A stretch of 14,718 nucleotides of DNA from Verrucomicrobiota bacterium (GCA_003219355.1 QHOQ01000170.1:1-14718); one strand, 5' to 3'. Positions 6,004-13,226 are shown, counted from the first letter of the stretch. The notes: a model not told the origin generated them from the letters alone. Made by a program: numbers and translations.

Positions 6004-8382
6004 CTTCGGGTGCCAATCGGGCTTCTTCAAGCTCCCTTCACCGGTGTACTCGAAAAGCTTATACACCGGTGCGAGCAACACGCCCGGTCCCTTCATGTTC
6101 AGCCGCAAATTGAAATCGAGCTTGTCGTCCAGAAAATAGATATCGCCATGGCCGAGCATGCTGAAGAACGTGCTGGCGGCATCGAAATCGTCGGTATGAA
6201 TGATTCCCTCACCGATCTTGAAGCTCGCGCTCGCCTTGTGCGCGATGCTGTACCCACTGCCGGGAACGATAAGGTTTAGAATTCCTGAAAGTGGCCCGAA
6301 AATGGGAATCGCGAAAACGTTGCCGTTGGTCACGTCCACTTTTCCGCGGCCACGCATTGTGCGTGGATCGCTCCCTGAGCCGGTAAAATCATACGTGCCG
6401 CTCAACTGTCCGTGCGCCGTTTTGTAGTTGTAGTACAAATCGGTCAGATGCGGGAAATCGATAGCGTCTACGGAAACCGTTGCTCGGAAGCGCGGATCAT
6501 TGTAGGTCAGCGAAATATCGGCATTTCCGCGCACCGTGCCGGAAAGAAGCGCGCCACGAAGATCGATAATTTGCAATCGATCGTTGGTGAACAACAATCG
6601 TGCGGAGACGCGATCGAAAGGCAAAGTTTTTCCCAGAAAATCGTAGTCCACCCCGCTCGTGCCGTCGACCGTAATCTCGAGATGCGTGTTCTTGCCGCCG
6701 CGAAATTGGTATATGCCATTGGCGGTCACGGTCGGCGGATGGCGAAATTTGTAAGGGGCAACGGTTTTCCAAATCTTCGGGTCAATCCAAAAAATCGCCT
6801 CCGCTGGATGCAAAGAGCTTTTGATATTTGAGAGGCGCACCTCGTGTTTTTTAAAATCATAGGTGAAATTGCCGGCTCCGGTCCCTTCATCGCGGGCTAC
6901 ATGAAAATCCTGGCAAGAGATGGCGCCGTCGGCGAAATGGATCTTCGCGCTTCCCCCGTTCATGCTGGCGCCCCGAAATCGCGTCCGGTCCAACGTAATG
7001 GTTCCATCGCCTCGCCAATTCTCCGGGTCGTGGTCCTGGCTCCGAATTGCGAGATGGATCGTGGGCGAGCGCTGCCATTCCCATTCCCCGAGAAATTCGG
7101 CCAAATCGGGAGGAACAAACGCTCGCATCGCGCCGGGACTCATTGTACTATCTATATTCAAACGAAAATCGCTTGGACCGTCGAAGAGATCGGCCCTGAG
7201 CTGGCCGGTTTGATGTCCAAGGCGCACATCGCGGAGCAACGCGCGCTCACCATCCCAGGAAAAATCGGCGGCCAAATCGGAGAACGGCACCATCTTGTAA
7301 GCGAAACTTGCAACGTTGAGATGGCCGATGATCTCTGGTCGAAGCGGATCCGGCCCCAAATTTGCTGAACCAGAGATCTCGACCAGAGGTGGCGAGTAGA
7401 ACGTTATGTCTGCGAGCGGGCCGCCAAGATCGAATGCATCGAGGAAACTTTTCAGATCCAGGCTGCTGCGCACTTGAAAATTAGCGCGGTTGCCTTGCCG
7501 GCTCCAATCGGCGCGTCCGGCAAGACTGCCCCTGCCATCATTCCATTCGCAGTGCGTGATATTCAAATGTTGGTTGCTCCATTCGGCGGCGGCAGACAAA
7601 CCTCTCATTTCGTAATTGCCTCGTTCCAACCGATCTCCGCTCAGCGTCGCCTCGAAGCGCGCATTCTCGATTTCTGCGACGTCTCCGCTAAATTTTACCT
7701 GCAATGAAGGAGGCGCGGCCGGGAAGCTGAACTTCTGCAGCTCCTTTACGATGTGTCCCAAAATCGCTAGTCGCTTACGCCATTCTTCCTCTGAAATCGG
7801 CGGTGATGGCTGGTAATTCGCCCGCTTGATTAGCTGGCCAGTCGCGGAAATCCGGACTCCGCAAAAAACTCCTTCCGCCTGGCTGACGTAAATTTGCTCC
7901 GGCGGAAAATAGACGTGGGCGCGCAAATCATTGAGCTGGACACCATTGACTATTCCCTCGGCGTCTTTGAGAGGCAGCGCGATTTGCGCGTTGCGAACGT
8001 CGAGTGCGTTTAGAAATGGCTCATGATGGATGAGAGCCGCATAATTAATATCCAATGAGACTTCGCTGATACGGGCAAGCGTCTTCTCGCGGTTTTTATA
8101 ATCGAAGATTCGCACATTCTTCGCGACCAGACCGCGGAATGGATCCAACGTCAACCGCCCGATTGAAGCTTCGACACCGCGTTTGTGCAATTCTTCGACT
8201 ACGCGGTAACGCCATTGCCGGCCGAAGCCCCGTTTCGCCAGGTACCAACCGCCACCAAAAGAGACTGCGATTGCAACGAACATCACCAGACGCGCCACAT
8301 TTACCGCGATATGGTGCAGCAAAGTGGGTTGTCGATCCCGCGTCACTGCAACGGTTTTCGGCGGTTCAAGAATGCGCGGCAT
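5995..8382 (-). CDS. AsmA/YhdP-like envelope protein, inner-membrane anchored
   Basis: The 795-residue product has a basic N-terminus and one membrane segment (about 24-48, VNVARLVMFVAIAVSFGGG). A long periplasmic portion follows, dominated by beta-strand repeats of the type seen in AsmA, YhdP and TamB proteins. Those families form hydrophobic bridge-like structures implicated in lipid transport to, or assembly of, the outer membrane. The C-terminal part (about 685-780) has the AsmA-like pattern GRGKVDVTNGNVFAIPIFGP, then FSMLGHGDIYFLDDKLDF and a final LKMKG-like strand. No enzymatic motif is seen. The ATG at 8380-8382 lies 49 bases from the divergent DUF420 gene, with a TATACT box just upstream in the leftward direction. 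nfo follows after 15 bases. The family assignment is by architecture and C-terminal pattern; the lipid-transport role is inference. Confidence 0.8.
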   Translation of the reverse strand: MPRILEPPKTVAVTRDRQPTLLHHIAVNVARLVMFVAIAVSFGGGWYLAKRGFGRQWRYRVVEELHKRGVEASIGRLTLDPFRGLVAKNVRIFDYKNREKTLARISEVSLDINYAALIHHEPFLNALDVRNAQIALPLKDAEGIVNGVQLNDLRAHVYFPPEQIYVSQAEGVFCGVRISATGQLIKRANYQPSPPISEEEWRKRLAILGHIVKELQKFSFPAAPPSLQVKFSGDVAEIENARFEATLSGDRLERGNYEMRGLSAAAEWSNQHLNITHCEWNDGRGSLAGRADWSRQGNRANFQVRSSLDLKSFLDAFDLGGPLADITFYSPPLVEISGSANLGPDPLRPEIIGHLNVASFAYKMVPFSDLAADFSWDGERALLRDVRLGHQTGQLRADLFDGPSDFRLNIDSTMSPGAMRAFVPPDLAEFLGEWEWQRSPTIHLAIRSQDHDPENWRGDGTITLDRTRFRGASMNGGSAKIHFADGAISCQDFHVARDEGTGAGNFTYDFKKHEVRLSNIKSSLHPAEAIFWIDPKIWKTVAPYKFRHPPTVTANGIYQFRGGKNTHLEITVDGTSGVDYDFLGKTLPFDRVSARLLFTNDRLQIIDLRGALLSGTVRGNADISLTYNDPRFRATVSVDAIDFPHLTDLYYNYKTAHGQLSGTYDFTGSGSDPRTMRGRGKVDVTNGNVFAIPIFGPLSGILNLIVPGSGYSIAHKASASFKIGEGIIHTDDFDAASTFFSMLGHGDIYFLDDKLDFNLRLNMKGPGVLLAPVYKLFEYTGEGSLKKPDWHPKRF

Positions 8383-8390
8383 TCAGTATA

Positions 8391-8424
8391 GTGAAAGATG
8401 TTTCGACTTCGCTCAAGATGACAA
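8391..8424. repeat. Putative dispersed intergenic repeat in the AsmA/DUF420 divergent gap
   Basis: The segment GTGAAAGATG followed by TTTCGACTTCGCTCAAGATG lies between two divergent genes. From memory it closely resembles the widespread intergenic element of the form CTTCGACT(C/T)CGCTCAGGATGAC, seen in many copies in Acidobacteria, Chloroflexi and Verrucomicrobia genomes. Read rightward in frame it encodes FDFAQDDK, a known source of spurious N-terminal extensions, and this argues against an upstream start for the DUF420 gene. Only one copy is in this window, so its repeat status is inferred. Confidence 0.5.
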
Positions 8425-8431
8425 ACAAATC

Positions 8432-8881
8432 ATGAATGTTTCCGATCTGCCGGCGGTCAACGCGTCGCTCAATCTGGTCAGCACCGTCTTCATCTCGATG
8501 GGTTGGTATTTGATCCGGCACGGCGCGTGGCGCCGCCACATGGCCTGCATGATCACTGCGGTGATTTCGTCTACCTTTTTTCTGGCCGGTTACATCGCTT
8601 ACCATGCGCATGTGGGTGAAAAATCGACAGCGTTCACAGCGCAGGGAATCGTACGTCCAATTTATTTCGCGATGTTGATTTCGCACATCCTACTCGCATT
8701 CGTGACCTTGCCCTTGGTGATTTTGACTCTTATTCCAGTGTTTCGCCGCCGTTGGGATCGCCATAGGCGAATCGCCCGCTGGACAATGCCAATCTGGCTT
8801 TATGTCTCAGTCACAGGTGTGCTGGTTTATCTTGTGCTCTACAAATGGTTTCCTCCGCCAAATCTTGCGTTCGGCCATTAG
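8432..8881 (+). CDS. DUF420 family integral membrane protein
   Basis: This 149-residue protein resembles DUF420 (YozB-type) proteins, whose genes often lie near cytochrome c oxidase assembly genes; the biochemical role is unknown. Four hydrophobic segments are visible at about 10-27, 37-57, 73-101 and 115-137. They carry a set of histidines at membrane edges (H30, H36, H58, H60, H85, H111) and the conserved-looking HRRIARWTMPIWLYVSVTGV. Histidines arranged this way could bind heme or metal, but that is inference. The ATG at 8432 starts MNVSDLPAVNASLN, the normal family beginning. An in-frame upstream extension would translate the intergenic repeat and is rejected. No other respiratory gene is seen in the window. 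It diverges from the AsmA-like gene. Confidence 0.85.
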   Translation: MNVSDLPAVNASLNLVSTVFISMGWYLIRHGAWRRHMACMITAVISSTFFLAGYIAYHAHVGEKSTAFTAQGIVRPIYFAMLISHILLAFVTLPLVILTLIPVFRRRWDRHRRIARWTMPIWLYVSVTGVLVYLVLYKWFPPPNLAFGH

Positions 8882-8919
8882 TTGATGTTTGATCAGAAGA
8901 CGCGCTGACAAAGAAATAT

Positions 8920-9378
8920 ATGGTGACGATCGCGACGTTTAACGAGTCGGCAAAAGCGAGGCAGCTTAAACGTCGTTTCCACGATGCTGGACTGAAGGCC
9001 GACGTTCACAATGAAGCTCCTTTGCAGCAGGTCGGCTTCATGTCACGGCCGCAAGCGAATGCCAAGGTGATGGTGGAGGATAACGATTTCGAGAGGGCAC
9101 AGAGCCTGATGGTTGATTGGGAAGCGACTGATCCAGACATTTCCGCTGCCCTGATTCGCTGCCCGCAATGCGGCTCCTCGAATATCGAGTATCCGCAGAT
9201 GACCCGGAAATTCATCACCCCCGCGCTCGTCGGCGTTCTTTGCGCGCTGAAAATTATTCCGAAGGAATTTTATTGTCTGGATTGCCACTTTACCTGGAGC
9301 AACGAAGAAGAGCGTACGCTGGGGCGCCTCTGGCATCGTTTCTTTCCTGGACTCGAGTCGGGCAAAGAGAGTTCGTAG
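8920..9378 (+). CDS. DUF2007-like protein with C-terminal zinc ribbon
   Basis: The 152-residue soluble protein has two parts. Residues 1-68 (MVTIATFNES, then KARQLKRRFHDAGLKADVHN and VMVEDNDFERAQSLM) match the pattern of DUF2007 putative signal-transducing domains, a small ferredoxin-like fold of unknown ligand. Residues 80-126 carry two CxxC pairs (C81/C84 in RCPQCGSS, C119/C122 in YCLDCHF) separated by a hydrophobic stretch (about 99-113), consistent with a zinc ribbon split by an insert. No catalytic motif is visible. It lies 38 bases after the DUF420 gene in the same direction and may share its transcript. The ATG at 8920 lacks a strong ribosome-binding site. The function is unknown. Confidence 0.75.
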   Translation: MVTIATFNESAKARQLKRRFHDAGLKADVHNEAPLQQVGFMSRPQANAKVMVEDNDFERAQSLMVDWEATDPDISAALIRCPQCGSSNIEYPQMTRKFITPALVGVLCALKIIPKEFYCLDCHFTWSNEEERTLGRLWHRFFPGLESGKESS

Positions 9379-9554
9379 AATAACCCCCTCTGCTCGACCG
9401 GCGCGATTGATTCCTCGCGCACGATTCTTCTTGTGATTGACTTTCGATTCCTTCGATTGCCTCAAACCATGAGAGCTTCCCGTTCGCATCGTCTTTGGCT
9501 CGCCCTGAATAACGCTTGGACTCCGCTCGGACCCACAATCGCGCTCTATCGTCC

Positions 9555-10394
9555 ATGAAGTGGCTTTTTGCTTTGCTGCTGGCCCTGATCATCTTCGGTG
9601 GTGCCGCCTGGTTTGGTTACAATTTTTTCGTCAAAGAAGAAATCGAAGTGAAAAAGGAGCAACGTGGAGAAGTTGCGGTTGCACCTACGCCGGACATCAG
9701 TCTTCCCGAGTTTCAGGCAGCGGCGAAACTGCGGCAGGAAGGGAAACTCACCGAGACTCGTGACGCACTCATCGCCTTTATCCAAAAATATCCTGCCGGG
9801 TTACATGTCGAAGAAGCCAAGGACTTGCTCGGCGAAGTGAACATCGACATCTTCCTCTCGCGCTATCCTTCGCCCGAGAAGACTGATTATGTTGTGCAGT
9901 CTGGGGACGTCCTCGCGAAGATCGCGAGGAAGCTGAAAACGACTCCCGAGCTCATCATGCGGATGAATAATTTGAGCGGCACGATGCTGCACATCGGGGA
10001 GCATCTGCTCATTTCGCATCCGGATTTTTCAATTGTGGTTCAACGGAAGGCGAAGGTGATCGTGCTCCTTAATCACGGCGTCTTTTTCAAGCAATATCAT
10101 GTGGGGGAAGAAAAGTTGCCGCCTAAACATCCGTCGAAAATCACGACGAAGGTTGCGGAGACGATGGCTTGGAAAGATGGAAAGCGCGTTGGCCTTGGGA
10201 GTAAGGATTACATTGGCAGCACCCGCTGGATCCGCCTCAACGCGGCGGGTTACACACTTTACTCGATTACTGATGCCGCGCATCCCAACCTCACCCAGCC
10301 ACCGCCTCCAGTCGGCCTCGGCCTGGCCGCCTCCGACGTCGAAGAGCTAAGCAGTCTTGTAAACAACCACACCTCTGTCACCATTACCGACTGA
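9555..10394 (+). CDS. Membrane-anchored LysM protein with a degenerate L,D-transpeptidase (YkuD-like) domain
   Basis: The 279-residue protein has an N-terminal membrane anchor (about 3-23), a short charged linker, and a helical TPR-like segment (about 50-96). A LysM peptidoglycan-binding module follows at about 111-154 (DYVVQSGDVLAKIARKL, then LIMRMNNLSG and LHIGEHLLI). Residues 158-279 resemble the YkuD L,D-transpeptidase fold: HPDFSIVVQRKAKVIVLLNHG resembles the first strands and SDVEELSSLV the helix after the active site. However, the region that should read IHGT...SHGCIRM reads LYSITD...VGLGLAA, so catalytic His, Cys and Arg are all absent. It is probably a non-catalytic wall-binding or scaffold protein. 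The ATG at 9555 begins directly at the anchor; a TTG at 9516 would add 13 polar residues and is unlikely. The 176 bases upstream hold no gene or convincing promoter that I can see. Confidence 0.8.
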   Translation: MKWLFALLLALIIFGGAAWFGYNFFVKEEIEVKKEQRGEVAVAPTPDISLPEFQAAAKLRQEGKLTETRDALIAFIQKYPAGLHVEEAKDLLGEVNIDIFLSRYPSPEKTDYVVQSGDVLAKIARKLKTTPELIMRMNNLSGTMLHIGEHLLISHPDFSIVVQRKAKVIVLLNHGVFFKQYHVGEEKLPPKHPSKITTKVAETMAWKDGKRVGLGSKDYIGSTRWIRLNAAGYTLYSITDAAHPNLTQPPPPVGLGLAASDVEELSSLVNNHTSVTITD

Positions 10395-10395
10395 A

Positions 10396-10476
10396 GCGTT
10401 AAACTGTTGAACCGGGCAGCTCGCGCGATTACTTGACGCTTCATCGCTTCAACGCTTTAACGCTTTAACGCTCATG
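10396..10476. repeat. Tandem octamer repeat with inverted arm upstream of accA
   Basis: Five consecutive octamers run from 10437 to 10476: CGCTTCAT, CGCTTCAA, CGCTTTAA, CGCTTTAA and CGCTCATG. The last contains the accA start codon. GCGTTAAACTGTTGAA at 10396-10411 matches the inverse of TTCAACGCTTTAACGC (10448-10463) at 14 of 16 positions, so the whole gap can fold as a long stem with a 36-base loop. The array leaves no room for a ribosome-binding site in front of accA. It could be a mobile intergenic repeat or a control element; only the structure is visible. Confidence 0.6.
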
Positions 10477-11431
10477 GAACTACAGCCGCTCGATTTCGAA
10501 AAGCCGATCTTTGAACTGCAACGGCGTTTGCAGGATTTGAAGGCTCATTCCGACGAACACGATGTCGATCTGGATTCGGCGGTCGGGGCAATTGAGGCAA
10601 AGCTCCGCCAAACCCGCCGCGAAATTTACGGCAACCTGACTGCCTGGCAGCGTGTCCAAATCGCGCGGCATGTGCAGAGGCCATTCGCCCTAGATTACAT
10701 CGAACGCTGTTTTACAAACTGGACTGAACTGCACGGTGATCGTCGTTTTGCTGATGACAAGGCAATGCCGAGCGGTCTTGCCATGCTTGGTAAGCAGCGC
10801 TGCGTGGTCGTCACTAACCAAAAAGGACGCAACACGAAAGAAAACGTGATGCGCAATTTTGGGTGCGCCCATCCGGAAGGTTATCGGAAAGCACTGCGCT
10901 TGATGCGGCTGGGTGAAAAATTTGGCATGCCAGTGATTTCATTGATCGACGGAGGAACGTCACATCTCGGAAGCAATCGCAGTAAATCTTCGCGAAATGA
11001 TGAGGCTGCGCGTGCCCATCATCGCCGCTGTTGTCGGCGAGGGTGGATCGGGCGGCGCGCTTGGAATTGGCGTGGCGGATCACGTATTGATTCTCGAGAA
11101 CGCTTACTACTCTGTAATCAGCCCGGAAGCGTGCTCCGCCATTTTGTGGAGGGATCGCCGTCACGCTGCCGAGGCGGCCGACGCGCTCAAATTGACTGCG
11201 CAGGATTTGTTGAAGCTTGAAGTGGTCGACGAAATTGTCCGCGAACCAGAAGGCGGCGCGCATCGGGACTATGATTCGGTCGTGACAAATATGGGCAACG
11301 CCCTCCGCCGCAGCCTGCAGCGCTTCTGTAACATTCCAATCGAGGAATTGTTAACCAAACGGTACGAAAAATTTCGCCGCCTCGGTAGTTTCGCCGAAGC
11401 CAAACCCGCGTCCGCTCCTGCGCGTTCCTGA
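10474..11431 (+). pseudogene. accA: Acetyl-CoA carboxylase carboxyltransferase subunit alpha, broken by an internal deletion and frameshift
   Basis: AccA and AccD transfer CO2 from carboxybiotin to acetyl-CoA, the committed step of fatty-acid synthesis. The first frame (10474-10950) encodes 159 normal residues: LDFEKPIFELQ, ALDYIERCF, ADDKAM, NQKGRNTKENVMRNFG, PEGYRKALRLM and GMPVISLID. The invariant next block, normally TPGAYPGIGA, is absent. The sequence resumes one base off in another frame at 10952 with EERHISEAIAVNLREMMRL, GEGGSGGALGIGVAD, YSVISPEACSAILW and GGAHRD, ending at 11431. The two parts plus about 10 missing residues add up to about 328, the family length. A loss of about 29 bases at 10950-10952 explains both gap and frameshift. 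Neither fragment should be active. As accA is normally essential, a second copy or a consensus error must be considered. A downstream restart at the ATG at 10997 is possible but would give a non-functional half. Confidence 0.93.
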
Positions 11432-11432
11432 C

Positions 11433-12236
11433 GTGATTCCCAGCAATTGGCGTACATCGGCAGGTTTTTGGCAGCTCGGCGTTTTCGTCGCCCTCATGCT
11501 TCTACGGAGCAGCGCGGCGGCATCGGATTTTCGTTTCGACCGCGATACAGTCGGTTTCGCCAACTCAACTGTCTTCGGGTATCGCGAAGGCCATCCCTAT
11601 TTGCGGAAAAGAGAGGAAGGAGAGCCGAAAAGGTACACTCGCCGCTGTTTTGTCCTGTGCCGTACGACGATGCAGTTTCAGAAGTTCGCTCGTTTCGATC
11701 CACATGCCGCCCCGTTGGACGACAATGCGTTGGCTACCCGCATTCGAAGTGTCGCTCGTCGTGCGGCCTGGGGAAGGCCGTTGCCGCCGGATCAGCGCAT
11801 CGTTTTCCCGGGCTACGCCAACTTGCGCGCGATGAGCGAGGCGCGCCGCGAAGTTGTGCGGGCAAATATCGGCCTTGGCTGGCCGACCTATTTCCGGGTT
11901 GGCAATGCACGGATGCTTTTCCAGCACGACTCAGGTTATCAAAAGGAAACCCACGCCCACCTCAATTCAGCTTTGGCGCGCGGCCAGCTATTCGTCGGTT
12001 TTCTCACAACTTATCCTCGTCTCAGCATCAATCACGCGGTCCTGGTCTATAAACGAAAACCGGCCTCTGAGAATGATGGAATTGAACGTTATCTCGTTTA
12101 CGACCCTAATCATCCGGAATCGCCACGTGAGTTGACCTGGTCCTCCCGCGATCATGCTTTCGCATATCAAAAAGATTGGGATTTCATCGGCGGCTTCGTT
12201 CGCGTTTATCAAATTTACGGCAAGTGGCTGCAGTAA
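11433..12236 (+). CDS. Secreted protein of unknown function, possible papain-like cysteine peptidase fold
   Basis: I do not recognise the family with confidence. The 267-residue product starts at GTG (11433), one base after the accA stop, and has a signal peptide (basic start, hydrophobic 12-24, likely cleavage after SSAAA near 30). The mature protein has a Cys-rich patch TRRCFVLCRTTMQFQKFARF (C72, C76), a basic middle region (100-145), and a C-terminal segment with LNSALARGQLFVGFL, INHAVLVYKRK (His201) and RYLVYDPNHPE (Asp224, Asn226). The order Cys, then His followed by a hydrophobic strand, then DPN resembles papain-like and C39-like peptidases or transglutaminase-type folds, with C72 or C76 as nucleophile. 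That is inference from pattern. It may be co-transcribed with accA and with the small proline-rich gene 27 bases downstream. Confidence 0.75.
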   Translation: MIPSNWRTSAGFWQLGVFVALMLLRSSAAASDFRFDRDTVGFANSTVFGYREGHPYLRKREEGEPKRYTRRCFVLCRTTMQFQKFARFDPHAAPLDDNALATRIRSVARRAAWGRPLPPDQRIVFPGYANLRAMSEARREVVRANIGLGWPTYFRVGNARMLFQHDSGYQKETHAHLNSALARGQLFVGFLTTYPRLSINHAVLVYKRKPASENDGIERYLVYDPNHPESPRELTWSSRDHAFAYQKDWDFIGGFVRVYQIYGKWLQ

Positions 12237-12250
12237 AAACGATTCATTCA

Positions 12251-12256
12251 AAGGAG
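12251..12256 (+). promoter_or_regulatory. Shine-Dalgarno site for the proline-rich microgene
   Basis: AAGGAG lies 7 bases before the ATG at 12264, a perfect and well-spaced ribosome-binding site. Almost every other gene in the window lacks one, so this site is the main evidence that the following short reading frame is translated. Confidence 0.65.
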
Positions 12257-12263
12257 AGCACCA

Positions 12264-12368
12264 ATGCCAGATAATCCGTCGCCGCCTACGCCAACCCCGC
12301 CGAAACCGCCGCCACCACCAGAGCCTTTACCGCCCAACCCGCCGCCGGTCCCTCCAGTTGGCCGATAA
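12264..12368 (+). CDS. 34-residue proline-rich microprotein
   Basis: ATG at 12264 to TAA at 12366-12368 encodes 34 residues, of which 20 are proline. The product starts MPDNPSPPTPTPPK, has a run of five prolines at 15-19 and ends PVPPVGR. It has no signal peptide, membrane segment or cysteine. A perfect AAGGAG site precedes the start, and the frame lies 27 bases after the secreted protein gene in the same direction, suggesting a shared transcript. The proline runs would need elongation factor P for efficient translation. The peptide could be a structural or SH3-like ligand, or the remnant of a proline-rich linker from a larger gene. No function is assigned, and database homology cannot be judged from sequence alone. 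Confidence 0.55.
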   Translation: MPDNPSPPTPTPPKPPPPPEPLPPNPPPVPPVGR

Positions 12369-12416
12369 GGTATTACAGCGCCTTCTTGAATATTTCGAGC
12401 GATTGAAGGCAATCGC

Positions 12417-13226
12417 CTATATCGGGACCGCTGGCGGAAATAAAAAACACAGCGCCGGTTCAACCCGCGCTGCCCAGGCCGCTTCAGTGTGATCGGCGCC
12501 TTCGACTTCCATGTAGTGAAGATCGTCACGAAGTTTCCAGCCTTTTTTGGCAAGCCGATCGCGCAACACGCGCGCTTGTTCCCAGCCAGGTTCCCTTGTT
12601 CCCGTGTCCAGCCAGATCTTCAGCGTTGGCTTTTCTTCAATTGAATCGACGAGTCGATAAATGGCGAAATCGTCCCACCAAATCGATGGCGACATTACCA
12701 TCAGGCGCGTAAAAGTCTGCGGAAACAAAATTCCGATTGCGAGGGTCACGAGACCACCGAGAGAGGAGCCGCCCAAGCCCGTAAATTGAGTCTCGCGTTT
12801 CGTTCGATATTTCCTGTCGATGTAAGGCTTAAGTTCCTCGATCAAAAATTGCCCGTACTGGCGCGCTAGGCCGCGGCTGCGCTTTCTTCGCTTTGCCTTG
12901 CCGTCGATCACGCCGCGCGTCGGCGAGTATTCGTGAATCCGGTCCTCGCCCATGTTCGCGATCGCCACGATAATGAGCGGATCGAGCAGCCTTTTGCGAA
13001 TCAGGCGCTCGGCTGTTTCATCGACGCCCCACTCCACGCCCGCGAAAGAGGTGGCGGCATCAAAAATGTTCTGCCCGTCGTGCAGATACAACACCGGATA
13101 ACGCTGGCTCGAGAATCGTCGATACCCCGGCGGCAGGTAAACCAGGACGTCGCGCCGATTGCCAAGAATGTCTGACGGAAATTCGCGATGTCGCTTGATG
13201 TTTCCAGTGAGCGTGTGTTTGGGCAT
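12417..13226 (-). CDS. Alpha/beta-hydrolase, putative esterase (enterochelin esterase-like)
   Basis: This 269-residue cytoplasmic protein matches the putative esterase family (PF00756, COG2819-like), which hydrolyses ester or related bonds of varied substrates. Visible features are VLVYLPPGYRRFSSQRYPVL and YLHDGQNIFD (oxyanion-side strand and loop), the nucleophile elbow GGSSLGG with Ser155, an acidic residue Asp207 in WLDTGT, and the catalytic His246 in GADHTEAAW. There is no signal peptide. A basic insert KAKRRKRSRG lies at about 110-119. The ATG at 13224-13226 has no Shine-Dalgarno sequence. It is divergent from the second esterase-fold gene across 121 bases and converges on the proline-rich microgene, with 48 bases between stops; that gap contains a 6-bp inverted repeat (12380-12385/12405-12410) but no T-run. 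The substrate is unknown. Confidence 0.88.
   Translation of the reverse strand: MPKHTLTGNIKRHREFPSDILGNRRDVLVYLPPGYRRFSSQRYPVLYLHDGQNIFDAATSFAGVEWGVDETAERLIRKRLLDPLIIVAIANMGEDRIHEYSPTRGVIDGKAKRRKRSRGLARQYGQFLIEELKPYIDRKYRTKRETQFTGLGGSSLGGLVTLAIGILFPQTFTRLMVMSPSIWWDDFAIYRLVDSIEEKPTLKIWLDTGTREPGWEQARVLRDRLAKKGWKLRDDLHYMEVEGADHTEAAWAARVEPALCFLFPPAVPI

Noticed and set aside
8324..8431. In-frame N-terminal extension of the DUF420 gene (36 extra residues including FDFAQDDK).
   Set aside because: It would overlap the divergent AsmA-like gene and translate the intergenic repeat; the ATG at 8432 gives the natural family start.
9379..9554. TTGACT at 9437-9442 and several GATT repeats upstream of the LysM gene, considered as a promoter or repeat array.
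   Set aside because: No -10-like hexamer lies at 16-18 bases and the GATT spacing is irregular, so neither is supported.
10937..11000. Programmed frameshifting or translational bypassing in accA.
   Set aside because: The conserved residues are missing from the DNA itself, so recoding could not rebuild the normal protein.
12380..12410. Inverted repeat GCCTTC/GAAGGC between the proline-rich microgene and the convergent esterase, considered as a terminator.
   Set aside because: The stem is only 6 bp with a 19-base loop and no T-run on either side, so I do not call it.
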